Made by a program: the position numbers and the translations under genes
Shown: in pieces, positions 1 through 11,442 of the stretch
Layout of the letters: each line of letters opens with the position of its first letter
How positions within the stretch are numbered: position 1 is the stretch's first letter
Notes under the pieces: model-generated
Told to the model about the DNA's origin: nothing
The model's input: the letters and a program-made list of their open reading frames with translations, nothing else
Database searches by the model: none
Assembly: GCA_028564705.1 (NCBI GenBank)
Contig: JAPXFQ010001709.1
Coordinates: 714,697 to 778,696, forward strand
Origin: Apricaphanius iberus
Lineage: Eukaryota > Chordata > Actinopteri > Cyprinodontiformes > Aphaniidae
Direction of reading: 5' to 3'
DNA length: 64,000 bases

Positions 1-30
<30 letters not shown>
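1..30. repeat. (TG)n microsatellite
   Basis: Uninterrupted TG dinucleotide run at the window edge, so its true length is unknown. Confidence 0.95.
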
Positions 31-37
<7 letters not shown>

Positions 38-690
38 TTTGGTTGATTAAGATTTTTGACTTAATTCTTTACTTATTTTGTAAACAAACGCTTGTATTTT
101 GGAAGGTCGTTGTTTCCCCATTAATTCACATACATATGTAGTAATTTGAGGGCTGCACGGTGGCGCAGTGGTTAGCACTGTTGCCTTGCAGCAAGAAGGG
201 ATATGAACCCGGCCCAGGGCCTTTCTGCATGGAGTTTGCATATTCTCCCCGTGCATGCCTGGGTTCCCTCCAGGTACTCCAGCTTCCTCCCATAGTCCAA
301 AAACATGAATTTCAGGTTAATTGATGTCACCAAATTGTCCTTAGGTGTGAGTGTGTGCATGGTTGTTTGTCCTGTTTGTCCTGCCCTGTGATGGACCTGC
401 GACCTGTCCAGGGTGTACCCCGCCTCTCGCCCGTTGACAGCTGGAGATAGGCACCAGCACCCCTGTGACCCATTAAGGATTAAGCGGTAAAGAAAATGGA
501 TGGATGGATGGATGTAGTAATTTGCTTTTCAAGAGCTCATTCCTTCGTCTTCTGTTTAATAACCTTAGCCTTAATCAGGCAGTTAATCATAAACAATAAC
601 TTTCCTAAATATCAGATGGTGCCCCATTGTTAATAATTTTCTGCTATAAGAAATTATTCATCAATATTCATAGCCAAAACCTAAATACAT
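31..690. repeat. Diverged interspersed repeat, copy 1 (split by a SINE)
   Basis: Bases 31-148 and 525-690 resemble 42941-43290 in the same order: a shared GTTACTAG start, then TTTTTGA.TTAA, TTTTGGAAG.TCGTT, GTAGTA, CTCATTCCT, then CAG(C)CTT..TCAGGCAG.TTATCATAAA and ATTCATAGCCAAAA. The SINE at 149-511 interrupts this copy and is absent from the other one. No coding capacity is seen, and the family is unknown to me. Confidence 0.6.
149..511 (+). mobile_element. tRNA-derived SINE, full length with target-site duplication
   Basis: A full-length SINE. The head has a pol III box-A-like stretch (GGTGGCGCAGTGGTTAGC) and a degenerate box-B region. The body contains the conserved TGGAGTTTGCAT..TTCTCCCC and GGGTGTACCCCGCCTCTCGCCC segments. 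The tail ends in ATGG repeats after AAGCGGTAAAGAAAATGG. It is flanked by a perfect 13-bp duplication, ATGTAGTAATTTG, at 136-148 and 512-524. The sharp ends show a clean insertion. It belongs to the common teleost family whose other copies in this window share the same body. Confidence 0.93.
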
Positions 691-3207
691 GTAATCACAA
701 CATAGGGTTTTCTGGGTTTGCATTTTGTATCATTCTGGTTCGTTAATGCTTGGCTTTAGTTATTCTTTTCCTCAGATTACTTTCTTATTTGAGATAATTC
801 ACTTGCAGTAACAGTTTACTGTTGATATTTTCCCTGCTGTGTTTACTCCTCCCCTGCTTATTCCGCTCCATTTCTTTCCCCCAACTTGTTTCCTGGTTTC
901 CTCCCACACCTGCAACCTGTTTTAATAAAGCCACCTGTTCCTCGTACCAGTAAGACACCTTAATATTTTGTCTCCATTCTTCCTCCTTTCCTTGCTGGTT
1001 TCTCCTGCTTTTCTCCTGTTCCAGTCTTCTCCTTGGTTCCTGCTGTTTTTCCACAGCGTGCTCATTGTGAGTTCACCTTATTATTAAATCATCTTTTCAT
1101 AAGTTCTTGCCTCCAAGCCTCTCTCAAATTACACCATGACATACATCCCATACAAACATTTTGCAATTGCATAAAACTATAATAAGTAAAAAATTTAATA
1201 AAGCATGTCAGAAAGCATCAACTAAACTTAAATAGTATTTTAACTTTTATCGTTTTTTGTCACCATCTTTTCTATTTACCCTGCAGTGATGGCTAACATA
1301 GGAAGTCTAAAAATATATTTTGGGTCATTTAAGCTACAATAAAGGGAATATTTTTAAATACAAATATTAACATATTTGTGTTGTAGAGGTAGATGGAAAC
1401 ATGTAGTTTATTCTAAGCTTTCATGTGAAACTCTACTTGTACAGGCTGCACAGTGATAAGATGCTGTCTGGCCTGTACATACTCAGCAAAAATAGGGAAT
1501 TTAGCTTGAGACAAAGACAAGAAAAAATTTTTTGCTGGCCAGAACATTTCATACTTCTGAAAAACAAAAGTACGGAACTTCCAGGAAGTATACCTCTCCA
1601 ACTGCAGCACACTAGCACCTCAATATTTCTATGACACTCGCCAGCAAAGAAAAACATTTTAACCTTAATCTTTGATCAAATCTCTCTGGAGGTTTGGCTT
1701 CTTTAAAAACCCAGTCAAACTGAAGTTAAAAGGACTTACATAGCAAAGAACTACACAGCAGCATTGTGATCCAGATCTATTTCGAAATTAGAAATCATAC
1801 CTTTTGCCAATTTTTACGTAATGTAGAACTAGCTTAAAGGTTGAAAATGGAGCAGTTTTAATAAATATGTACATAAAAACAAAAATCCGTCCACGGGGCG
1901 TTTAGAGGGGTACAGAATGAAAGTACATTTCCTTAAAAAATTATATTTGAATTAAAATTTTATGTCAATTTTGAAAGGCACGACAATGGCGTCATGTTTA
2001 TATCTACCAGCCAGTAGTGGCTGCCATTTTGGCGTTCACAGATACGTGTTGCATCCAAATACCTCTAAAACGCTTGCTACGTAGCAGGCGAAAAGGAGTA
2101 TGCGAGCAATGTAGTAGATCAGAATCTCCAGTATGGATCGAAGTAGTAAGCCAAAAGTTCCTGGATGTGTACTACCGCAGCAGTAAGCAACCGGTGGACA
2201 CTACGCTATTCCACAATGCAGCAGAAGCCCCAAAACCGTAGAACAACGACATAGCTAAAAATGGCTACAGACGAACTGTCAACCATTGACATCACCGCAA
2301 TTTCAGTTATAAATATACGTGTAGCGATGATACTGCTTACTGTAATTGTTTTTTGACAACTGATTAAACATTTAAGTTGATAAGTTATACCAGACAAAAT
2401 GACCACTAGTGGATGGTGGGGCCACAGGCGAATCCGGGTCAACAGAATGGTCATATGGGTCAAAGGACACGCAAAATGCTGGAGCAGTACATCCGATTTC
2501 ATGCCTACTACTCTGTCGTTTGCTACGCAGCATTAACTACATTAACGGGTGAGTAATAGCTGCTACGTGGCATGTAGTAAATACTAAGGATTCGGATACA
2601 GGGACGATCTATATGTTCCAACAATATGGTCGGCACAGCTCGATTGGCACTGGGAAAAATGGTGAAGTTAGCAAGTCAAGCAGCTGGTTCAGAGCCCTGA
2701 AGATATCATTATCCATCTCAGGAGAGGAATGAAAAGAGAATAGCATGAAACTATAATACATTTAGTTAGAGCCTACACTAGATGGACCTAAATAAAACAT
2801 TTCCAGGGCATCAAACACACGTGGAAACGCCGACTTTCCTCCTGGATCGGTAAACTAACTCACTTGCTAACTTGGCTAATGTTAGCTGTCAGTTAAACTC
2901 CTAAACTATACATTCCTCACGGGACACCATTCAGGTTGGTCACTGGAAGTATCTGCATCGAAACAGGCAACCCAACAGCTGGAACAATTTTTCTATTGAT
3001 GCAAATACAACCTAGACACACTAGATTTTTCTATCATAAAAAATCTTCAATATACATATATTAAATAGGTAAACGTATATAAATTGCTAACATTTCACAG
3101 CCATTTAAGATGCTGAATGTTTTGAACCAAAGGAAATTTTAACCTCCCAACCTAATAACTAATCCAAAGAGATGCTGATTGGTGACCAGTAAGGAAAAGT
3201 AGATTAT
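691..3207. other. No gene recognised; presumed adap1 intron
   Basis: AT-rich intronic or intergenic DNA. The 785-1054 stretch is pyrimidine-rich on the plus strand and gives a low-complexity ORF on the minus strand. Around 1990-2700 the composition is more even and contains repeated TGCTACG words, possibly an eroded transposon, but I found no inverted termini or protein similarity. Confidence 0.5.
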
Positions 3208-3353
3208 TGTTTGTCCTATCTGTCTCTATGTGGCCCTGTGATGGACTGGCAACCTGTGCAGGGTGTACCCCGCCTCTCGCCCATTGACAGCTGGAGATAG
3301 ACAGCCCCCCCGCGACCCCTTGAGGATTAAGCGGTCCAGAAAATGGATGGATG
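3208..3353 (+). mobile_element. SINE 3' fragment
   Basis: Matches the 3' half of the SINE at 149-511: GTGATGGACTGGCAACCTG.GCAGGGTGTACCCCGCCTCTCGCCC, then GAGGATTAAGCGGTCCAGAAAATGGATGG. It is 5'-truncated, and no clear target duplication was seen. Confidence 0.88.
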
Positions 3354-6300
3354 ACTGGAAAGGTGACTGCTTGCTCTCACGCTCGTTGTGGAAACTTACT
3401 GCGAAAGGGATACAATGACCATTTTTTCCGTGGAACATGACTCTAAATTATTCACAGATATTTGCCTCTTTTTTTTTCATACAGCATATCTAAAACATTT
3501 GAAAGAAAATGAAACTTGGGAAAATGAAATACCAATGCTACTTTACACAATTCTGTCTAGCACTTGCAAAGCTTTCAATTCCGGAATACCAATTATTTTT
3601 CTTAATCCTGATTGGCTTCACCCCTAGAGTGGAAATAAGGAAGATGTCCCGATCTGATCAAAAAATCGGAAATCGGACCCTATCATATAATTCTTTTTTA
3701 TGCATTACAATATCAGATTGGGACTCTGTACTGTAAACCCAGATTTAGTTTCTAGTCAAACTTCTGAGTGATCACTACTTATACTGTTGAGTTTTGTAAA
3801 AACCTGCTGTCATTACTAAACAAAATTTGCTGATTGTACTATTTAGCTGAAAGATCAATTCTACTAATCGGGTTTAGTAGAGATCATTTGGTGTGTTTAG
3901 TTTTATAAGAGAGAGGAGGGGCTGCTGCGTGACCTGCAGTGTGCGAGGTGCATTGTGGGTAGCCATGTTTTTGGTTATTTTGTTCTATTTGGGGCATTTG
4001 CTGCAATTTTATTGTGAGGTTTGTGTTGGTTGTTATTTGTTTGTTCAGTGTTCCAAGTGTGACCTTTATTTGTTGGTGTCATGCTTGGCACCATGAGTGA
4101 AGAGGTCATTGAAAGAGAATAAACTCACTGTGATAATCAGTTTAGGCCATATCTCTATGTTAAAAATCATTACAGATGTCAGTCTTCTCACTGGCAGACA
4201 ATAACTGTCAAACATCAAATGGTCTATAATAATTATATTTTATTTGTGAACATAAACACAAGTAAATTAATATATCAAGTAAATTAACATATCAAGAAGA
4301 GATAAAATCAATAAACATCAACAACTGCAGCACATATAACAAACTTAAAAGTAGTTAGAGAAAAAAGAAGAAAAAAACATGAGGATCAAGTGGGGTATGC
4401 AAGTCTGAATAGGTAAGTTTTAAGAAGCTGTTTGAATGTTTCAGTAGATGATGTCCAAAGAGAATGTCCAATGTGAGTTCATTCCAGAGTGCAGATACAC
4501 TAAATGACCTGAATCCCGTGGTAGACAGATGGGCATGTGGAATGGTGAGGAGACGATCTGAAGAGGAATGAAGAGTCCGAGACGGTGTGTAGACATGGAG
4601 GAGATTAGTGTGTATCAGCAGATACTCAAAATCAAATGACTCTGAGTCAAACTCTAGGGCAAAAAACCTGATCCCTATAAATTAATGCATATAAAGTTAT
4701 ATTTGAACTACTAATAGATTGCTATAAGCATTTTTAGAGGGGGTTTCAAGTATTTATGGATTTTAGCCTTTTGCAAATAGCTATGGCCTATAGTCCTAGC
4801 GAATACAGGACCTCCACTAGGGCTGTGTTGTAAAAGAAATAATAGAAAAATGGATCGATACCCAGCCCTAGCACTGTGTTGTAGTCAGAGCTTTTCATAA
4901 ACGCAGAGCTCAGTGAGCATCCACAAATCTTTTATTGCAGCAGCTCCAGCTATTGGACTTTGAATTTTTCATTTACCATGCAGAAGCTAAAGAATGAAAG
5001 GAAGTAAAGAACCACAGATAGTTTCCCAGAACCGTTCACAAATAATAAAAACCACCTCCTCATGTAATGTGGTTTCAATTCTGTACTTATGATTTATTCA
5101 GGTACAGTTGGAAGTAACAAAAAACCATGTTATGAGTCTAAAAGAGTCAGACATGCAAGTTTGAAAAATGAACAAGAATTGTTATTATGGGTCAAGCCAA
5201 ACAATACGTTGATTCATTTCTCACAAATTCCCATTGGCTGAGATGTCACAGGAAATGCAGAAATTATGATTTTCTTCTGCTTTCCCAAAGTAAATGATAA
5301 AACAAGGTCCATACATTAAAATAGCCTAGGCCTCATGCTCCATCATAGCTCTTGGTGTTTTTCCATTTCAACAAAGAACTTCCTCACACCTCAGAGGACT
5401 GCTGAGCCTTCTCAGGAGGGAATAACTTATCTGTGTGTCCTTTGCAGAGGGCAGGACCACAATGCTGCTGAGCTACAGAGAAACCCTGCCGTATGAGCTT
5501 CCAGCTCAGCTTCTCTGTGGCTTCATCAGGGCTTACCAGTGCAAAGTTAAATTGGGGGGGGGGGGGGATGCATATGTAAGAATGAGTAAGCAAAATAATT
5601 CCCAAGCAATTTACTTTTATGCTTTTTCCGATCCATAATTTCCGGTGGTGTTTCTGTTCAGTGAATGGATGCTGTGTCTGCGATGGAGAGAATAGAAGAG
5701 AGGCCAGCCAGGTTACTGCTGATGATGAAATGGCCTGGTTTTACTATGTAAGCCGGCAGGTAGGCAGACTGTATGTTATATGATGTCATATAAGCATCCG
5801 CATTGGGCGACCTAAGCTCTCAGGCAAACCTGATAAACTGCCACCAGCATTGAGGCAAAAAGGCTGATGTATTGGACCATTTTCTTGTACAGAGGATTTA
5901 ACTGGGCCACTGCCGATTACAAACATAAATGTTTCAGTTCACTAATATGCAACCAGAATTTTTGCAATGTTTTAGTTGTGGCAAGTCTGTAAGGTAAGGG
6001 TGGTTTAGTATTTTGTCTTTCCTCACCCTCAGAGAACATTTACACTACCTTTATGCATATGGGCATTGTTATTTGTGTTCAATCCACAGAAAACTGCAAA
6101 ATAAAAATGCTTGAAGCATTGTCAAAATCCCCCACATGGTAGTGAGTTTTCTTCTACTATGCATGTGGCCTATGTGATGGATATTTGTGGTGGGTAGCTG
6201 ATGTAAAGTCAAGTACCACCACAAAAATGGGCTCACTGAAATTTTGTGAAGACACTAGACTTGCTGTGTATGATGGCTTAAAGTAACCCTACCAATCCAG

Positions 6301-6611
6301 TAACAACATATTTGCCATTAGCTATTTTTTTCTCTAATTATGATTTCATTTAATATAATCAGAGTATAAACAAGGGTACCTATTGCAAGTTCTTCCCTAC
6401 CGTATCAATAACCAGAAAAAATGACTGCTGACATTGCCTCTCTGCTTCAGTTAAAGACGCCTGCATTGTATGACCATCACCGTCACATGCCCAGACAATT
6501 ACCACCTGGTCAACCTGGTCTCCCCTTAACCCTTCTGAAACACAATGGCAGCGAGATGGAAATACACATTGATTGTTAATATTGTTGCAGTTCTACTTCT
6601 CGGCTTGATAC
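3354..6611. other. No gene recognised; scattered repeat remnants
   Basis: Presumed adap1 intron DNA. Near 3645-3680 a CCGATC..ATCGGAAATCGG stretch resembles a common fish MITE end. The segment 4380-4630 reads like a dispersed fish repeat (ATTCCAGAGTGCAGA, GACATGGAGGAG). Near 4845-4875 ATCGATACCCAGCCCTA looks like one end of a hAT-type MITE. A 14-G run sits at 5554-5567. A small GC-richer open patch at 5435-5560 is treated in the findings. No full gene is visible. Confidence 0.5.
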
Positions 6612-6870
6612 TGGTGGCAACTATAGCTCAGCAGGTAGAGCAGTTGTTTTTAATTCAAAAAGTCATAGGTTCAGTTTCAGATTCATCCGGTCACATCTTG
6701 ACGTACCTCTGGGTAGAGCGCTTCTGCCCAATGAGTTCTGTATCGGTGTATGAATTTGTGCACGTCTGTGAGTGGTTACATTTGGTTCTAGCGTTAAGAG
6801 CTTTTAGTGGTCAGCATGACTAGAAAAGCACTAAGTTCAGTCGATTTACCAATGCTAGTGCCAATGTATC
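6612..6870 (+). mobile_element. Degenerate tRNA-derived SINE-like element
   Basis: The head carries a tRNA-like box A (TAGCTCAGCAGGTAGAGCAG). A later stretch (GTGTATGAATTTGTGCACG, GTGAGTGGTTA, GTGGTCAGCATGACTAGAAAAGC) resembles the body and tail of a widespread teleost tRNA-derived repeat whose usual ending is near AAAGCGCTATATAAAT. This copy is old. Any ORF across it is incidental. Confidence 0.6.
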
Positions 6871-6954
6871 ATCCATGCCTGTCTAGCACCGTGCTAAACA
6901 GGGTCAAATCTCATTTGGTACACTGGAGCTGTTTTGTCTTATATGATAATTCAA

Positions 6955-7069
6955 AATTTGGGCAATTTTATTTGTATAGCACACTTTCAACACAAGGCAA
7001 TTCAAGGTGCTTTACATGATTAAAATTGGAACACAGCAAAAATCATTTGATTAAGCAATTACAATAAGA
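6955..7069 (-). mobile_element. LINE 3'-end fragment
   Basis: Contains GGGCAATTTTATTTGTATAGC, CAAGGCAATTCAAGGTGC and TTTACATGATTAAAA, which in fish is the reverse of a common LINE 3' tail. The same motif ends the minus-strand LINE at 8733-9480 (ACAACAAAGCATGATTTACATG). Only the tail remains. Confidence 0.5.
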
Positions 7070-7126
7070 CAATAATCAAGACAATGATTATATTAAAATT
7101 TAATATAATCATTGTCATGATTATTG
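7070..7126. repeat. 57-bp near-perfect palindrome
   Basis: Arms 7070-7097 and 7099-7126 are reverse complements with one mismatch around a single central A at 7098. The inner 17 bp of each arm (ACAATGATTATATTAAA) match perfectly. The loop is essentially absent, so this could form a cruciform. Confidence 0.9.
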
Positions 7127-7985
7127 GGGAAACAAAAACCAGTTTTGGTGTTCCTCAAGGGTCCCTTATTGGCCTACTTAACTAGTTAACATCTATATGA
7201 TTCCATTGCTCTGAGTATAAAGTACCACGTCTCTCACCAGTTTGGTATAAAATATACTCAATTTAATATCCATATGTCACCGCATGACCACAGCCCACAA
7301 CAGTCACTAAATCATAGTGTTCATAATATCAGTAAGTGAGTGGGTCAGAATATTCCATAGCATTACACAGAAAAGATAAGAGATAAAAAGAATTGGATCA
7401 GATCAGATGAATGAATGAATGAATGAGTTTATTTGGCAATGTAAAGAGTTGTACAACGAAATTGCCTTTTAGCACAACCCATCCAAGAAAGAAACATACA
7501 TCACAGGATCAGGGGGCTATGGGAATGCCATATATGCAATATATAAAACTAGATCAAATGAAACTATTTGAATGGTCTTGGGCCAAAACGCACTTCATAG
7601 CTCTTGTGAAATATGAATAACGTAGAACCTTCAGGTCATTAAGAATCAGATTTCTTAATATCCTCAGGGCTAAAACTAAACATGGAGAGGCCGAATTTAG
7701 CGTTTTTGCTCCTCAGCTCTGGACAAAAATACCTAGATGGCCTAAGATGTACAGAAACAGCCAGTTCCATGCAGCTTTAGATCAAAGAACCTCATTAATG
7801 AACTTTTCCCCCGATCATCTTATGAAAGATTGATGCATGAAATGAAATGCTGCCAACACTGTTCTTATAGAGCCTATTAAGGTCTGGATAATGAGTTTTA
7901 CTCTTATTTTAATAATGTAGAGGTTTTTAAAATTGAATTTTAATATTTGTTTCCTTATATGCAATCCTTTTGAGTGTTTGGTATA
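7127..7985 (+). pseudogene. L2-type LINE remnant (reverse transcriptase C-terminal part)
   Basis: A broken non-LTR retrotransposon on the plus strand. Near 7140-7180 the translation gives FGVPQGSLIG, the conserved RT motif usually read as GVPQGSILGP. Near 7664-7740 another frame gives LRAKTKHGEAEFSVFAPQLW, which matches the end of the L2-type ORF2 (RTKHGEAAFSCYAPQLWN type). The parts lie in different frames with stops, and an unrelated tail-like piece sits between them (about 7410-7550). The stretch to about 8040 (AAAGCACTTTGAATTATCTTGTATC) resembles the 3' UTR. It is dead. Confidence 0.75.
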
Positions 7986-8375
7986 TGGAGCTTTTCTATC
8001 ATCTGCTAAATTCCACCTTAAAGCACTTTGAATTATCTTGTATCAATAGTGCATCACAAATTAACTTGTCTTACCTAAAACTCAATATCTGAGCCTGCTC
8101 TGAAATCCAAGAATGAATCTCAGTTTTAGGATTATTTTATGCACTCTGATCCAACCAGATACCTCAAAATTTCCCCTTTTTAGTTCACAGCAAGTTCAGG
8201 TATTAAGAGTTTGTGAATGGAAATAAATTATCAGTACTGAGCTGCCTCTGCGGAGGTCTGCGCTCTCCGAGTGCTTTTCTAGATGGATATGTAAAGAACA
8301 TTGCATGAGGATAAGTGTTGCACATGCAGTTCTGTGAACATGTTGTTTTCCCCTTTTACAGATTCTTCTGTTTTT

Positions 8376-8728
8376 GGTCACACTTAAATATCTCAGATCA
8401 TCTAAAGAAATTTAAAATCAGACAAAGAAAGCCTGAGTAAATTCAAAATGTTGTTAATAATGATTTTTTTATTATTAAATTAAAAAAAGTTCACCAAACA
8501 AAACTGTTCCTGTATATGCCTCATAAACCCTAATACGTGATTGAGCTACCCATTGGCAGCAATGGCTGCCATCAGCTAGCAAATAATCTTATACCACTGT
8601 GGAACAGTAGTTGCTCACATGTCTTGGCAGAATTGTTTTGATTCAGCCACATTTGAGCCTTTTCGATCATGAACATCGCAGTTGAGGTAATGCCAAAGCA
8701 TCTCATTAAATATTTGACGAAGCCGCAC
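8376..8728 (-). mobile_element. Tc1/mariner-like remnant, first half
   Basis: The order of ATCTCAGATCATC, ACTGTTCCTGTATATGCCTC, ATTGGCAGCAATGGCTGCC, GGCAGAATTGTTTTGATTCAG and ATGCCAAAGCATCTCATTA matches a well-known family of degenerate Tc1-like fish elements, read antisense to the transposase. The rest of the copy appears to resume after 10300. No open frame survives. Confidence 0.6.
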
Positions 8729-8732
8729 AGGG

Positions 8733-9480
8733 AAAGGCAAGACAACCTTATTTTAAAGCACACTATCAACAACAAAGCATGATTTACATGATCTTACAGT
8801 GGTCTTGAAGTGTGTTCCAGAATGAAGAAGTATAGAAACCAAAAGCTGCTGCTCTATGTTTGGTTCTGATTCTAGGGATGATTAGTAGACTAGAGTTGGA
8901 AGACCTGTGTGGTCCTGGGAATTGGTATAATGACAACAGATCTTCAACATACTTTGGTGCTAAGCCATTAAATTATTTACAAAGTAATATAATTATTTTG
9001 AACTCAATTATCCAAGTCACAGGGAGCCAGTGTAAGAAATTAGAACTGTGGTAGTGTGTTCTATTTCCTGCCTCTAGGCAACCTGACAGCCTTCTGCGTC
9101 AGCTGCAGCTGTCTGACGTTTTAGGCAGACCTGTGAAGACACTGTTGCACTAATCAATTTCAGTTGTATTAACTCAAGCTGTGTGAAGACCCTTGAGTGT
9201 TGCTCTTTAGGTCCAAACGCAATTACTTGAGTTTGGATTCTATTCAGATGGAGAAAATTATGGCACATCCATCCATTGATTTGCATTCAATTAGGGTTTT
9301 TAAGTCACCTAATGACATTGTAATGTAAATATGAGTTTCATCTGCATAAGTATGGAAACTAATCTTATTGGTTGTTATATTATGGACTAATGGGAGCATG
9401 TAGATATTAAATAGGAGGGGCCCTAGGATGCAGCCCTAGGGGACCCCACATGTGATTTCTGTCTGTTCTGATTTATAATT
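8733..9480 (-). pseudogene. L2-type LINE remnant, minus strand
   Basis: On the minus strand the translation reads TCGV P-stop-GCILGPLLFNIYMLPL near 9455-9400, which is the RT GVPQGSILGPLLF motif with Q changed to a TAG stop. Near 9275-9180 it reads [22 protein letters not shown], matching the usual WM..NFLQLN..KTEVLIFGP region. A [12 protein letters not shown] stretch follows near 9110. The left end, GGCAAGACAACC..ACAACAAAGCATG, is the 3' tail. Stops and frame breaks make it non-functional. Confidence 0.8.
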
Positions 9481-9504
9481 GACATAACAATTGTCTGTTC
9501 TTAA

Positions 9505-10296
9505 AGGGAAAGTTCAGTTTTTCAACCTGGACCTTAATTTGATTATTTATTACGTTCAAAGTTTATATCAAGTCGCGATCAGCGTATATCCATGTTGTGG
9601 GAGTCGTGGAGGCAGGTGAAGTGCTGCCTCTAAATAAGTAATTACCAAAGCTTTGTTATGAATAGTTAACGATACTCCTCTGTGAGTTTGGAACATCTCG
9701 GAGGTGCTGCAGTGTAGGCTTCTAATTTTTTTTTTGTGCAGGCTTTTAATCCAGCCAATTCCCATTTACACTAACTACCGATTTCAATGATGTCGCAGCC
9801 GCCCGCCATTACAGCTGTAGTCTGTGTAGGCTGCGGAAAGGGAGCCAGAACAAGCTGAACTTTGTCCAGTTCGTAATTTGGTTAGTGTCTGTCCAGCCAA
9901 CCGACGCAGAGCACAGAGTGAAGGCCCTGTTCGTACTACAACAAGGATGGAGCACGGCATTGACCTAATTGAAATTGCGAGTTAGTGTAGTTATATTAGA
10001 AGCCAATGTAACACCACGGACCAGAACAAAGAAGCACTTCCGAAACCGTCTAAACTCTGACCTGAGTAGTGCTAACAATGAATAACAAAACGTAGTCTTG
10101 GGGCAGATAATGCCTTACTTAGCCAGCACTTTACCTGTCCCCACGACTCCCATTAAATGGATGTACGCTGATCCCAACTGGATATAAACTTCGTCTGAAG
10201 GACTCCAAGTAGCTCCAAACTTGTCTGGGTGAGTAAATGAACGTAAAAACTACTAAAAATAAGGTCCAGGTTGAAAAAAAACCCAAAAACGTCCCC
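9505..10296. mobile_element. TTAA-flanked DNA transposon (Kolobok-like MITE) with long inverted ends
   Basis: Flanked by TTAA at 9501-9504 and 10297-10300. The ends are inverted repeats: left AGGGAAAGTTC..TTTTTCAACCTGGACCTTA, right (reversed) GGGGACGTTTTTGGG..TTTTTCAACCTGGACCTTA. Further inside, left 9558-9627 and the reverse complement of about 10120-10195 share AGTTTATATC, GATCAGCGTA, ATCCAT, TGGGAGTCGTGG and CAGGT.AAGTGCTG. The inverted ends therefore reach well over 100 bp with gaps. No transposase is seen, so it is non-autonomous. TTAA targets occur in Kolobok and piggyBac; Kolobok is my guess from similar fish repeats. Confidence 0.82.
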
Positions 10297-10300
10297 TTAA

Positions 10301-10730
10301 AGGTAAGACTCAAACCAGCCAAGGACTGTACCAGAGAGTCCAGTCAGAAGTCCACTGAAATGTTGCCCAAAGGTTTTGGAGGTGATCAAAAAAATTTTTG
10401 GCCAGTTTGGGATGGGATTTTGTGTTTTTTTTAGGTCAGCAGTGATTTTGGCTTAAGCTAATATATGGATGCATGTTCTGACTGTTGTTGTTGATTCTTG
10501 AGCTTTGACCCTAACTAAATCAAGTGAAGCTTGCAGTGCTTAGAAATTTTTCTTTTGTGACCTCCAGGATTAGTAATTGACATGTTCTTGAAGCAATGTA
10601 CGAAGGCCGGGCCACTACCTGGTCTCCATTCTTCCATATATTCCTTGTTTGTAGAAAATGGCTCTCAAGGTTGTTTGCTGGAAACCCAGACTGACTGATT
10701 TCAGACTGATAGATGATTTTTTTTTAGATG
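10301..10730 (-). mobile_element. Tc1/mariner-like remnant, second half
   Basis: TTCTTTTGTGACCTCC, GGCCGGGCCACTACCTGG, CCATTCTTCCATAT, AATGGCTCTCAAGGTTG and GCTGGAAACCC follow the same antisense Tc1-like consensus as 8376-8728, further along the element. This suggests one copy split by the LINE at 8733-9480 and the TTAA element at 9505-10296. The junction at 10301-10420 is too worn to place exactly. Confidence 0.55.
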
Positions 10731-10982
10731 TTAATCTTTCATGTGTTAGCTTTGAGATCTTTTAGCCTTTATGCTGTCAAATAGGTTCTGTTTAAGTGAA
10801 TTCGTTATACATTTTACAGCATTGTAACTGAACCACGTAATTAAATGTATTAGGCTAATAATTTCACATCCATCAGAAAGATTTATTTCCTCAGGCCTTT
10901 CAAGTTTAAACATGCTTTGAAAATATGAAAGTACCACACACAGCTGTGAAGGCCCAAACCACATAAGGTGTCAAAAGTTCAT

Positions 10983-11442
10983 CCATCCATCCATTTTATT
11001 AACCGCTTAATCCTTAATGGGTTAAGGGGGGGCTGGTGCCCATCTCCAGCTGTCAACGGGCGAGAGGCGGGGTACACCCTGGACAGGTCGCCAGTCCATC
11101 ACAGGGCCACATAGAGACAGACAGGACAAACAACCATGCTAACACACACACCTAAGGACAATTTGGAGGGATCAATTAACATGACAGTCATGTTTTTGGA
11201 CTGTGGGAGGAAGCCGGAGTACCCGGAGGGAACCCACGCATGCACGGGGAGACCATGCAAACTCCATGCAGAAAGACCCTGGGCTGGGATATGAATGCAT
11301 AACCTTCTTGCTGCAATATCTCCATGGCCACGGTGGCGCATTGGTTAGCACTGTTGCTTGCTGCAAGAAGGTTGTGGGTTCGTATCCCAGCCCATGGTCA
11401 TTCTGCATGGAGTTTGCATGTTCTCCCTGTGCATGCGTGGGT
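10983..11442 (-). mobile_element. SINE with inverted 5' part (head-to-head), flanked by a 12-bp duplication
   Basis: Bases 10983 to about 11325 are a minus-strand SINE of the 149-511 family: ATCC tail repeats at the left, then CGGGGTACACCCTGG, GGAGGAAGCCGGAGTACCC and TTGCTGCA. From about 11326 to 11442 the same family runs on the plus strand from its head (CCACGGTGGCGCATTGGTTAGC) to TGCATGCGTGGGTTC. The whole is flanked by the perfect duplication TCAAAAGTTCAT at 10971-10982 and 11443-11454, so both halves arrived in one insertion. This resembles twin priming but keeps an overlapping head. Confidence 0.85.

Noticed and set aside
6612..6690. A genuine tRNA gene
   Set aside because: Box A is good but no cloverleaf can be closed and the body is a known SINE-like continuation.
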